Position numbers and translations under genes: made by a program. The notes beneath the pieces are model-generated. The model did no database searches and was not told the DNA's origin. It saw only the letters and a program-made list of their open reading frames with translations. Below, in pieces: positions 1 to 7,270 of a stretch of 41,878 bases of DNA. The stretch is from positions 1 through 41,878 of the forward strand of contig JACKAQ010000009.1 of the NCBI GenBank assembly GCA_020634975.1, read 5' to 3'. This DNA comes from JACKAQ01 sp020634975 [NCBI: Calditrichia bacterium]. GTDB lineage: Bacteria > Calditrichota > Calditrichia > RBG-13-44-9. Position 1 is the stretch's first letter. Each line of letters opens with the position of its first letter.

Positions 1-371
1 AACCCATCTCCTTCGAGGGTATAAAAATACTCACCACTCGGCAATTCTTTCCCATTCATATCCTTTGCATTAAACTGGATATAATAAACACCAGATTTTG
101 TAAAATCATTGTCGAAAAGTGTTACAACTTCCTGCCAGTCATCGGAATACACCCGCATGACCAGGCGGATGGGTTGCGCTATCCAGATGCCTATACTGGT
201 CGTCCCGTTAAACGGATTCGGATAGTTCTGGTCCATGCTAAATGACGATAGAATATCTTCCTCTACCTCCTGCCCTTTTTGAATGGCAGCCATAATTTTA
301 ACATCGTCGGAACACGATGACACAGAAAAGGCGAAAAGCAAAACGATTATGCGTATCAGATGAATGTTCAT
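1..371 (-). CDS. Lipoprotein with FlgD-like / T9SS-type C-terminal fold (3' end outside window)
   Basis: The reading frame starts at ATG 371-369 and runs off the left edge, so only the first 123 residues are visible. A hydrophobic signal segment ends in the lipobox-like SVSSC, which predicts cleavage and lipidation at Cys20. About 30 residues later comes NYPNPFNGTTSI, then a beta-rich stretch with GVYYIQFNAKDMNGKELPSGEYFY, the FlgD-like fold found at the end of many T9SS cargo proteins. The start lies one base after the stop of the PorV-like gene, and a GGAG sits seven bases upstream inside that gene, so the two are co-transcribed and probably translationally coupled. The function is unknown. 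A lipidated protein consisting of little more than this fold is unusual, because the fold normally ends long secreted proteins. Confidence 0.75.
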   Translation of the reverse strand, partial: MNIHLIRIIVLLFAFSVSSCSDDVKIMAAIQKGQEVEEDILSSFSMDQNYPNPFNGTTSIGIWIAQPIRLVMRVYSDDWQEVVTLFDNDFTKSGVYYIQFNAKDMNGKELPSGEYFYTLEGDG

Positions 372-372
372 A

Positions 373-1419
373 TTACATCTCCACAGATAGTGTTGCATCG
401 AAATGCCAGGTGGATAATAACGAGCGATTGTATCGCGCAATATTAAACGTGAAATATTTACAACGGAATCCCCCGCCATAGGTGTAGTAGGAAGTTTTCG
501 GCGCGGATGTATCGCCAAAATACCCCAAACGAATAGCCCAGAAGCGCAGCAGGCGGATTTCAGCGCCGAGATGGGCGTATTCGAGAAAAGCGGCATCATA
601 TAGTTGGTTAACCAGATCGGCCGCCAGCAATACTTCCAGATCATCCATCACCAATGGCAAATAAGATATGCCGAGTGCAAGGGTGGTTGGCAGTGGATCT
701 TTTCGTTCAGCATCGAGTACGGTTACTTTGGGTCCGGCGTTCATCAACGCCAGCCCAAGGGATACACCGCGGCTATCGCGATCAATCGCGATCCTGTCGA
801 AGAATGAATGTCGATCCTGTTCCACCACATGGTAATACGTCGCCTTTGAGAACAACCCTTTGCCAAACAAGCCAACCCCCGCGCTTAGCGAGACAGGCTT
901 TCCTTTTCCTTCTTCAATGCTTACTTGCAGATTCATATAATTTTGTTTTAACAAACCCAGATTAACACCAGCCGAAAACAATCTGTTTAATTGAATCGCA
1001 TACGTAAGTTGCACAACCCAATGCGTCGGGGTGAAAAACCCGGGTTTTTCGGCGTCCAGCGTGCCAATTGAGCTGCTAAACTGCGGTTCTCGCCAAATGC
1101 GATTGTATGCGATCCCGACAGTCCCGTAATCCTGCACCGGGAATGTTAAAGCGGCATAGGAATGATGGGTATTATCAAAAAACGGGAATGGTTTAACATA
1201 AGATACCACCACATTTTTCCCCGGTAAAAACGCAATATTGGCAGGGTTATAGTATGTTGCGGTAGCATCGTCACTCAAAGCCGTTCCGACACCACCCATC
1301 GCATACGACCGTGCAGATGGCTGCCACAGTAAACAGCGGGCGGTTGAGCTTTGTGAAAACGCACAGGTGACGAACACCAGTTTGATTAGCAAAACAGTCC
1401 TGAAAAGCTTGAGATTCAT
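373..1419 (-). CDS. PorV/PorQ-family outer membrane beta-barrel protein
   Basis: This 348-residue protein has a signal peptide (MNLKLFRTVLLIKLVFVTCAFS). The family signature follows: ARSYAMGGVGTALSDDATA, then YYNPANIAFLPG. The rest is alternating beta strands, as expected of an FadL-like outer-membrane barrel. PorV and PorQ are T9SS accessory proteins; PorV shuttles cargo from the SprA translocon to the attachment complex. In FCB bacteria this family also has many uncharacterised paralogues, so membership is well supported but the exact role is not. An AGGA eight bases before ATG 1419 supports the start. The gene sits between a lipoprotein gene and the FlgD-tail lipoprotein on the same strand, and may work with them at the outer membrane. 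Confidence 0.8.
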   Translation of the reverse strand: MNLKLFRTVLLIKLVFVTCAFSQSSTARCLLWQPSARSYAMGGVGTALSDDATATYYNPANIAFLPGKNVVVSYVKPFPFFDNTHHSYAALTFPVQDYGTVGIAYNRIWREPQFSSSIGTLDAEKPGFFTPTHWVVQLTYAIQLNRLFSAGVNLGLLKQNYMNLQVSIEEGKGKPVSLSAGVGLFGKGLFSKATYYHVVEQDRHSFFDRIAIDRDSRGVSLGLALMNAGPKVTVLDAERKDPLPTTLALGISYLPLVMDDLEVLLAADLVNQLYDAAFLEYAHLGAEIRLLRFWAIRLGYFGDTSAPKTSYYTYGGGFRCKYFTFNIARYNRSLLSTWHFDATLSVEM

Positions 1420-1455
1420 GACATATTTCCTGTACCATTAAACAGCGGGTTCGGG

Positions 1456-2193
1456 TTATTTTTTTTCATCCAGCGTCGTAACAATTTTGGCTCCGATCGC
1501 TGTACCTATATCTTTTACATCATCAGTTTTCTCGGGGAATGAATGTTGCGACCGGGTAAACCCCTGCTGAAACCAAATTTTCCGTTTTACATCATATATG
1601 ATTTGCGGAATGATAACATTTATCGCCGGTAAGTCGAAGCTAATGAATTCTATTTGGCCATTTACAGGCTTTGCTACGTTAGCTGTTTTATGTTCAATAC
1701 TTGTTGATTCTATTTTGATATCGCCAAAAAATATCGCGTAATCAAAATCGTTATATTCCTCAAAAAATGCATTTAAATCGCGGGGTTCACGTGTTATCAG
1801 GCGGGATAGCTGGCTATCAATAAAATGGTTTTCTTCGATGACCCGGTATTCTCTCGGGAAATCTCCTGTTGGCAATACGTCTATTTTATGCACGGAAACG
1901 GTCCAGGGCAGCGAGGTATATTTCTCTTTCAATCCTTCGCAGAAGTCGTTGTTAAACAGGTATTTAATGCTATCTTCATCCGTGGTTTTGTAACATTTGT
2001 TAAAGCTTTCCAACACCGCTTCATTAATTTCGACATAACCGGTAACCCCGTAAATAACCTTAATGAATTGTGTTTTTCTTTTCACATTTTCCGGGTAATC
2101 AGCATTTCTGTTCAGGGAGTTTTTGTGAGCGATTGGCGTGCAAGCAAGCAATAAAACCGGTAGAAATACCAGGAGGCATTTTTTCATTGTCAT
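1456..2193 (-). CDS. Hypothetical lipoprotein
   Basis: This 245-residue protein opens with MTMKKCLLVFLPVLLLAC, a short signal peptide with a clear lipobox (LLLAC), so it is predicted to be a lipoprotein. Two ATGs are possible, six bases apart; an AAGG lies about nine bases before the second (MKKCLL), which makes that one slightly more likely. The mature part is soluble, mixed alpha/beta and has two further Cys residues (in FNKCYK and NDFCEG). I recognise no family. It lies 36 bases upstream of the PorV-like gene on the same strand, so it is probably the first gene of a three-gene envelope operon. Confidence 0.75.
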   Translation of the reverse strand: MTMKKCLLVFLPVLLLACTPIAHKNSLNRNADYPENVKRKTQFIKVIYGVTGYVEINEAVLESFNKCYKTTDEDSIKYLFNNDFCEGLKEKYTSLPWTVSVHKIDVLPTGDFPREYRVIEENHFIDSQLSRLITREPRDLNAFFEEYNDFDYAIFFGDIKIESTSIEHKTANVAKPVNGQIEFISFDLPAINVIIPQIIYDVKRKIWFQQGFTRSQHSFPEKTDDVKDIGTAIGAKIVTTLDEKK

Positions 2194-2287
2194 TTACCTT
2201 ATATTAACATGATACCAATTGGACCTATTAACTGGCTGAGTAATTGTCTTTTATGAATGGAATGGTGATCAGGAGATTCCTGCTTTC

Positions 2288-2364
2288 GCGCCGAAGGCGC
2301 TCCTTCATTGCGCAGGGCAATGACAAAGACCCAATTTTTTGCTGTCATCCCTGCGAAGGCAGGG
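2288..2364. repeat. Three tandem short palindromes (dispersed intergenic repeat type)
   Basis: Three hairpin-forming units follow one another: GCGCC/GGCGC (2288-2292, 2296-2300), TCATTGC/GCAATGA (2305-2311, 2317-2323) and CCCTGC/GCAGGG (2349-2354, 2359-2364). The last sits in a 'GTCATCCCTGCGAAGGCAGG' context that I recognise as a common intergenic repeat in environmental bacterial genomes. None is followed by a T-run, so they look like repeats and not terminators. Confidence 0.6.
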
Positions 2365-2670
2365 GGTCTCCAGAAGTCTATTTCTCTAAATACTGGCCTT
2401 CAACCCCTCATTCTGCAATACACAAAAGTAATGAGGTCTGTAAAAGACAGATAGCGGAAATAATCAATGACCCGCCAGAAATCAAACAACATTATCCAAT
2501 AGCACCGGACACAGCAGTTATCCTGTTAAAATTCTTTTTATACTCGTTTTGGGGGCTAAAACAACAACGACTATGTGAAAGAATATTACAAAAAATTGTT
2601 TTGACAATAATCAAAAAAAATCATTGTGCAATTAGTGAAAAAGTAAAAATAGCTTGGAGTTAGCGTGGTC

Positions 2671-2696
2671 ATTCCCGCAATTTTTAATGCGGGAAT
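2671..2696. repeat. Palindrome with ATTCCCGCA/TGCGGGAAT arms
   Basis: Nine-base perfect arms at 2671-2679 and 2688-2696 enclose an eight-base loop. It is preceded by GGTC, giving the familiar 'GTCATTCCCGC' beginning of a dispersed intergenic repeat. It lies 24 bases left of another palindrome. Confidence 0.65.
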
Positions 2697-2719
2697 CCAT
2701 TTATTTACATTACCCGTTT

Positions 2720-2757
2720 GATGCCCGGATTATCCCGATAAAATCGACGGGCATGAC
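2720..2757. repeat. Palindromic repeat, copy 1 (ATGCCCG/CGGGCAT)
   Basis: Arms ATGCCCG (2721-2727) and CGGGCAT (2748-2754) enclose a degenerate inner arm (ATCCCGAT / ATCG). A nearly identical element lies at 3256-3294, so the pair flanks the orphan frame at 2802-3251. Confidence 0.7.
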
Positions 2758-2870
2758 AACAGTATTCTACATTTCCAGAATTAATTTTGTTAACAAATTA
2801 ATTTTCGAGTGTTACTAATAGCACTTCAATTACCGGTAATATTTCGCTATCAGAAATTATTATTGGCAAA

Positions 2871-3251
2871 TTGGATGCGCATTATGACTTTCTTATTGAA
2901 TTGCCCACCAACCAAAGCATCAAAAAAGAGCTTGCGCCGGCGCTGGGTAAACTCGATTCCCAACAAATTGCGGTCCTTTCCGAAGAGTTTACCACAAAAA
3001 TATCCGAGATTTTTGCACAGCACAATAAACAATTTGACGGTAAATGGGATGAAATTTACAATGATCTGCATTTGGTAAAAAATACCGGTGTGAAATTAAA
3101 GCTCAGCGTGCCATTTATCAACATGCTGGGGATCGATTTGGGTATCGATTTCGATGTCAAAAATTGGGTAAAGCAAATGCTTGATAAATATGAAGATCAA
3201 CGAATTGTCAAAATTTTTAAGCTGGCTCGCGGCAGGGATATCAGCAAATAA
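2871..3251 (+). CDS. Hypothetical protein, possibly a gene remnant
   Basis: The frame is open from 2802 (just after an in-frame TAA) to the stop at 3251, but has no ATG or GTG near its beginning. The first usable start is TTG at 2871, with no clear Shine-Dalgarno sequence. The 126-residue product is acidic to neutral, helical and protein-like (for example KLSVPFINMLGIDLGIDFDV), with no signal peptide or known motif. The translation upstream of the TTG is also protein-like (GNISLSEIIIGKL), which suggests that an original N-terminus has been lost. Near-identical palindromes flank it on both sides. It could be a small real gene with an unusual start or the tail of a decayed gene; I cannot decide from sequence alone. 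Confidence 0.4.
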   Translation: MDAHYDFLIELPTNQSIKKELAPALGKLDSQQIAVLSEEFTTKISEIFAQHNKQFDGKWDEIYNDLHLVKNTGVKLKLSVPFINMLGIDLGIDFDVKNWVKQMLDKYEDQRIVKIFKLARGRDISK

Positions 3252-3255
3252 CCTG

Positions 3256-3294
3256 GATGCCCGATGATCCCGATAAAATCGGGACGGGCATGAC
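3256..3294. repeat. Palindromic repeat, copy 2; possible terminator for the HAD gene
   Basis: Outer arms ATGCCCG (3257-3263) and CGGGCAT (3285-3291) enclose inner arms CCCGAT (3269-3274) and ATCGGG (3278-3283). The element matches copy 1 at 2720-2757 apart from a few bases and an indel. It lies between two convergent frames, just past the HAD stop, and the minus strand continues into a TTATTT stretch, so it may also stop transcription. Confidence 0.65.
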
Positions 3295-3302
3295 CCAATG
3301 AA

Positions 3303-3956
3303 TTATTCGACGATCGCCAACAGTTCATCAAACCGGTCAATCACAACATCCGGGTCAAACTTGCGGAGTTGCTCAGCCTGCCGGAAGCCGAATGTGACCG
3401 CAACCGTTGCCGTTCCGGCGGATTTTCCCGCCAGAATATCGGTTGCGCTATCCCCTACCATCACCGTGCGATGCGGCGGCACACCCAGTTTTTGGCACAA
3501 ATAAACAATCCCATCCGGTGCAGGTTTCAGCGGAATTTCCATCCCGCCGCCGATCACAGCATCAAAATATTGCCCGATACCTAACTGTTCCAGCAAGGGA
3601 AAAGCGTATTTTACAGGTTTATTGGTGAAAATCGCCTGTTTTTTGCCGGTGAGTTTGGGCAGCGTTTCCGCCACCGTTTCATACATTTGCGAATGGACGC
3701 AAACATTTGCCAGATAATGTTCGCCGAACATCACCAGCCCTTTTTCCACGATTTCCGGATCGTTCGTTTCCAGCGACCGTTCGAGCAATTTGCGGGCGCC
3801 ATCGCCAACCAGTTCCCGAACGGTTGCGATGCTGAGCAACGGACGTTGATGACTCGCCAGCACGTGATTGACCGACGCCGTTAAATCGCCGAGCGTATCC
3901 ACCAGCGTGCCGTCCAGATCGTAAATAATCAAATCATATTGGGGATGCTTTGCCAC
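3303..3956 (-). CDS. gph: HAD-family hydrolase, phosphoglycolate phosphatase-like
   Basis: All four HAD motifs are present: YDLDGTLVDT (motif I, nucleophile and acid Asp), FTNKP (motif II Thr), KPAPDG (motif III Lys) and GDSATD (motif IV). The cap is of the small helical type and the length of 217 residues fits the Gph/PGP subfamily, which hydrolyses 2-phosphoglycolate; other small phosphate esters or pyrophosphate are possible. I chose GTG 3956-3954 because GAGG lies six bases upstream and the HAD core begins right after; the frame stays open to a TTG at 3980 that would add eight basic residues. It is cytosolic and stands alone between two repeat-bearing gaps. Confidence 0.85.
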   Translation of the reverse strand: MAKHPQYDLIIYDLDGTLVDTLGDLTASVNHVLASHQRPLLSIATVRELVGDGARKLLERSLETNDPEIVEKGLVMFGEHYLANVCVHSQMYETVAETLPKLTGKKQAIFTNKPVKYAFPLLEQLGIGQYFDAVIGGGMEIPLKPAPDGIVYLCQKLGVPPHRTVMVGDSATDILAGKSAGTATVAVTFGFRQAEQLRKFDPDVVIDRFDELLAIVE

Positions 3957-4084
3957 TGCTGTCCTCTTTTTTTGGGTCAATTTAACCGGAAATTCGCTAA
4001 AATGCGACTGTTTGCTGTAATTGGCGGGGTGTATGCGTTTCGACGCCGCTCACGTGTGGGAAATTGATGATTCCTGTGCAGCGT

Positions 4085-4144
4085 GCACGTTTCGGCTTCG
4101 CTCAACGTGCGGTATGATCCCTGAGCAGAGCCGAAGGGATCATA
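4085..4144. repeat. Two adjacent palindromes upstream of the malic enzyme gene
   Basis: The first hairpin has arms GCACGTT (4085-4091) and AACGTGC (4104-4110). The second has ten-base arms TATGATCCCT (4113-4122) and AGGGATCATA (4135-4144) around a 'GAGCAGAGCCGA' loop. The loop plus arm gives a CCCTGAGC...GAAGGG pattern that I recognise as a widespread intergenic repeat. A third, weaker relative occurs around 4034-4055. No T-run follows. Confidence 0.65.
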
Positions 4145-4255
4145 TTGCATGTGAAAAATGGTATTTCTTTATTAAACCCATATTTTGTGTTAATATTTGA
4201 AGTTTGTTTCAGGAGGCGCGACACTTCCCATTGTTCAATACCAGAAAGGAAAGTA

Positions 4256-5572
4256 ATGAACAGTTTACGACCACGATTTCCGGATAATGACATCAAGTTA
4301 CGCATCAAAAGCCCCCACCGTCCGGGAAAATTAGGGCTACTGCTGACCGTTTTGGGAGAAGAAGGCGCGCTGGTTGGCGATATTGAAACGTTGTTCATCG
4401 GTAAAGATCACTCATTCCGCAACATTACCATTTCTATTTTTGATGAAGTGCATCTCGATGCGATCAAAACCGCCATCAAAAACCGGACTGAAGTTGAAAT
4501 TCTCGAAATCGAAGATATTGTTTTTAAACGGCACGAAGGCGGGAAAATCCACAGCAAGCGCAAACAGGAACTGCGCCGGCTGGAAGATTTGCGCTATATT
4601 TATACGCCCGGCGTTGCCCGGGTTTGCCGCAGAATTATGAATCATCCGGAAAGTTACCGCAAATACACCAACATCGGCAACAGCGTGGGCATTTTTACCA
4701 ACGGCACGCGGGTGTTGGGATTGGGCGAAATCGGCGTGCTGCCGTCCATGCCGGTAATGGAAGGCAAAGCGGTGATTTACGACCAGTTTGTGGGCATCAG
4801 CGCCACGCCCATTTTGGTGGACACCAAAGATCCGGACGAATTTATCGAAACGGTCGAGCGCATTGCGCCCACTTTTGGCGGGATTCATCTCGAAGATATC
4901 CGCATTCCCGATTGTTTTTACATCGAAACCGAGTTGATCAAACGGCTCAACAAACCGGTGATGCACGACGATCAGCACGGCACAGCAACGGTGCTGCTGG
5001 CGGCGGTGCTCAGCGCGTTGCGCCAGATCGGCAGAACGGATGACGACTCGCTGGTTTTTGCCCAATTGGGTTTGGGCGCGGCAGGATTTGGCATTGCCAA
5101 ACTGATGATCGATTACGGGTTCAACGTGATCGGGGTTGATCCGATGCCGGAATCGCAAAAACGGTTGACCAATTACGGCGGGAAAATCGCATCGCTGGAA
5201 GAAGCAATGGACGTGGCGGATATCGTCATCGCCACCACCGGTGTCGTCGGGTTGATCGGTCCGGACATCGTTCGCAAAGGGCAGGTGATTTTGTCGCTGT
5301 CAAATCCGCAGCCGGAAATATTCCCGGAAGAAGCGTTGGCTGCCGGTGCCAGCTTTGCATCTGACGGAAAAAGCGTTAACAATGCGCTGGCATATCCGGG
5401 ATTGTTCAAAGCTGCGCTGGAAGTGAATGCAACCGAGATCAACGCCAAAATGAAAATTGCCGCGGCAAAAGCCATCTCCGAAATGGCGGAAACAGGCGAA
5501 CTGGTGCCGAGTATTTTTCATGAAAAGGTGCATCAACATGTGGTAAAAGCGGTGGTTGCGGCGTGTAAATAA
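4256..5572 (+). CDS. NAD(P)-dependent malic enzyme with N-terminal ACT domain
   Basis: The product (438 residues) oxidatively decarboxylates malate to pyruvate with NAD or NADP. Residues 1-80 form an ACT-like regulatory domain (IKLRIKSPHRPGKLGLLLTV), followed by the short-type malic enzyme core: YIYTPGVARVCRRI, GLGEIGVLPSMPVMEGKAV, HLEDIRIPDCFYIE (metal-binding Glu/Asp), PVMHDDQHGTATV, and a Rossmann nucleotide site QLGLGAAGFGIAKL. The ATG at 4256 has AAAGGAAAG three bases upstream and starts right before the ACT domain. The frame is open to 4145, but that extension (MHVKNGISLL...) begins in a palindromic repeat and is probably untranslated. The ACT domain suggests allosteric control by a small metabolite. 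The gene ends five bases before the convergent SRAP gene. Confidence 0.92.
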   Translation: MNSLRPRFPDNDIKLRIKSPHRPGKLGLLLTVLGEEGALVGDIETLFIGKDHSFRNITISIFDEVHLDAIKTAIKNRTEVEILEIEDIVFKRHEGGKIHSKRKQELRRLEDLRYIYTPGVARVCRRIMNHPESYRKYTNIGNSVGIFTNGTRVLGLGEIGVLPSMPVMEGKAVIYDQFVGISATPILVDTKDPDEFIETVERIAPTFGGIHLEDIRIPDCFYIETELIKRLNKPVMHDDQHGTATVLLAAVLSALRQIGRTDDDSLVFAQLGLGAAGFGIAKLMIDYGFNVIGVDPMPESQKRLTNYGGKIASLEEAMDVADIVIATTGVVGLIGPDIVRKGQVILSLSNPQPEIFPEEALAAGASFASDGKSVNNALAYPGLFKAALEVNATEINAKMKIAAAKAISEMAETGELVPSIFHEKVHQHVVKAVVAACK

Positions 5573-5577
5573 CCGTA

Positions 5578-6261
5578 TCAGTTGATCGGATCGATCATTT
5601 CCGGGCTGTCATTTTTGATGTTGTTGACCGATTGGGAAACCGCCGCCGCAGTCATTCGGTCGCCCGGAAATGTGCGGATCGCGGCACGCAATTCCGCCGC
5701 GTCTGTCCGGTTGATGTCCAGCCAGCTTCGCACATCCTGCTCCGGCAAAATCAGCGGCATTCTGCCGTGCACCTCCCCCACCACCGGATTGGCGTCCACC
5801 GTAATCATCGATGCGCTGAAAATATCCCGCTGCTGTTCATCCCGCCAGATCGAAAATATGCCGCCGATGTTCAGCAATTTCCCGTCGCTTCGTTCAAATT
5901 TATAGGGCATTTTTTGCCCGCCAACCTTTGCCCATTCAAAAAAATTGTTCGCCGGAAAAATGCAGCGGGAATGCTGCAGCAATTTGCGCCAAAACGGTTT
6001 TTGGTCAAACGAATCGTCGCGGGTGTTAAACATGGCGTATTTCGATTTGAATTCCTTCGCAAATGAGGGCACCAGTTGCCAGTGCGCCAGCCGCATGTAT
6101 GGTTGATTCTGGCGATCGCTGAGGATGATCGGCACATCGCGATAGGGTCCGATGTTATAAGTCGGCGGAAAATCGACCACCGCAGTCATCGGGAAACCGT
6201 AAATTTCCTCGAAATCTTCCGGCGTGGTTTTATAACTGTAAAGTGAATATCGTCCGCACAT
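5578..6261 (-). CDS. SRAP-family protein (YedK/HMCES-like abasic-site crosslinker)
   Basis: This 227-residue protein carries the SRAP signature: catalytic Cys2 (MCGRYS) exposed after Met removal, Asn36 in YNIGP, Glu109 in NNFFEW and His165 in VHGRMPLIL. In YedK and HMCES, Cys2 forms a thiazolidine crosslink to abasic sites in single-stranded DNA and so shields them from error-prone processing. All key residues are intact, so the protein should be active. An AAAGGTGT precedes the ATG at 6261. It lies 13 bases downstream-side of the aldolase gene on the same strand, so the aldolase and SRAP genes are probably co-transcribed, and it converges on the malic enzyme gene with a five-base gap. Confidence 0.92.
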   Translation of the reverse strand: MCGRYSLYSYKTTPEDFEEIYGFPMTAVVDFPPTYNIGPYRDVPIILSDRQNQPYMRLAHWQLVPSFAKEFKSKYAMFNTRDDSFDQKPFWRKLLQHSRCIFPANNFFEWAKVGGQKMPYKFERSDGKLLNIGGIFSIWRDEQQRDIFSASMITVDANPVVGEVHGRMPLILPEQDVRSWLDINRTDAAELRAAIRTFPGDRMTAAAVSQSVNNIKNDSPEMIDPIN

Positions 6262-6274
6262 GCTGACACCTTTT

Positions 6275-7159
6275 TTATGAAATTAATCCGGCGGTTTGGA
6301 GAATTTGGCGCAATTGGGCTTTTTCCGTTTCGCCGATGGGCGACAGCGGCAGCCGGGGAACGCCGCCGTATAATCCAATCAATTCCTGAGCAACCTTTAA
6401 TCCTGCGATGCCATAAGTTGCTGTTAACGCTTTATTTACCGGAATCAATTGCAGTTGCAAATCGCGGGCTTTTGCCCAATTGCCTTCGGCAACCCATTGC
6501 TGAAGCTGAACACATTGGGCGCCGGCAACATTCGCGATGGCCAGCACGCCGCCAATCGCACCGAGCGTCAGCGCCGGAAACAGCACCGAACCCGTGCCGA
6601 TCAGCACGCTGAAATCCGCCGGCACGACCCGCAATATTTCGCCCAAATGCCCGATGTTTTCCGAACTGCTTTTGATGCCAATAATATTCGGGTGTTCCGC
6701 CAGCGCCGCCACGGTTTCCGCGGAAATGTTGTATCCGGTGTATTTGGGCACATTGTATAAAACGATGGGAATCCGGCTGTTATCCGCCAGTTTCCGGAAA
6801 TATTGCACCAGCGATTGGTGGGTCATTTTATCGCGATAAAACACAGGATTGAACACCAACGCCGCATTTGCGCCACATTCGAATGCGCCGTTGGTCAGCT
6901 CGATGGTTTCCGGCAGGGAATCGCCGCCGGTTCCGGCCAGCAATGGTGCGTCGTCCGGCATGGCGTTGCGGGCGTGCTCCAACACTGCCAGTTTTTCCAT
7001 TTTGGTCAGCGAAACGCTTTCGCCGTTGGAGCCGAGCGCCACAATGCCCCGGATGCCGGTTTTCATCAACTGGCGAACGTTTTCCGCCAGATGACTGGTG
7101 GCGACACGATCCATCACAAATGGTGTGGCAATCGGCGGGAAGATTCCGGACAGGTTCAT
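6275..7159 (-). CDS. DapA-family aldolase, closest in look to 4-hydroxy-2-oxoglutarate aldolase
   Basis: This class I aldolase TIM barrel (294 residues from ATG 7159) has the pyruvate-binding GSNGE motif (43-47), the catalytic Tyr in VLYNVPKYTG (Tyr135) and the Schiff-base Lys in IIGIKSSSEN (Lys163). By memory, its C-terminal half resembles human HOGA1 (CVQLQQ... with AIKxLNWAKARDLQ-like helices and GLKVAQELIGLYGG) more than a lysine-pathway DapA. It therefore more likely cleaves 4-hydroxy-2-oxoglutarate or a related keto acid to pyruvate plus an aldehyde. The frame could also start at GTG 7165, but the GGAG upstream is better spaced for the ATG. No lysine-biosynthesis genes are nearby. Confidence 0.85.
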   Translation of the reverse strand: MNLSGIFPPIATPFVMDRVATSHLAENVRQLMKTGIRGIVALGSNGESVSLTKMEKLAVLEHARNAMPDDAPLLAGTGGDSLPETIELTNGAFECGANAALVFNPVFYRDKMTHQSLVQYFRKLADNSRIPIVLYNVPKYTGYNISAETVAALAEHPNIIGIKSSSENIGHLGEILRVVPADFSVLIGTGSVLFPALTLGAIGGVLAIANVAGAQCVQLQQWVAEGNWAKARDLQLQLIPVNKALTATYGIAGLKVAQELIGLYGGVPRLPLSPIGETEKAQLRQILQTAGLIS

Positions 7160-7270
7160 CGACACTTTCTCCGTTTTGAAATTTGCTGATATTCAGAACT
7201 TTTGATCTTGCGAAGCGGCATACATACCATTATTTTGTGCCTTCGCATTACGGATATTAAACAATTAGCA

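Larger units (their letters stand above)
2194..2801. other. Repeat-rich intergenic region without a convincing gene
   Basis: No reading frame here looks genuine; the 139-codon plus-strand frame at 2244-2663 reads through palindromic repeats and has low-complexity, Arg-rich translation. The stretch holds at least four small palindromes (listed separately) of the kind that are dispersed between genes in environmental genomes. The part at 2400-2660 is AT-rich and shows nothing I can name. Confidence 0.6.

Noticed and set aside
2244-2663. 139-codon plus-strand frame
   Set aside because: It reads through several palindromic repeats, its translation is Arg-rich and then low-complexity, and there is no ribosome site.
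4412-5158. 248-codon minus-strand frame opposite the malic enzyme
   Set aside because: It is a His/Arg/Phe-rich mirror of a well-supported gene and has no motifs.
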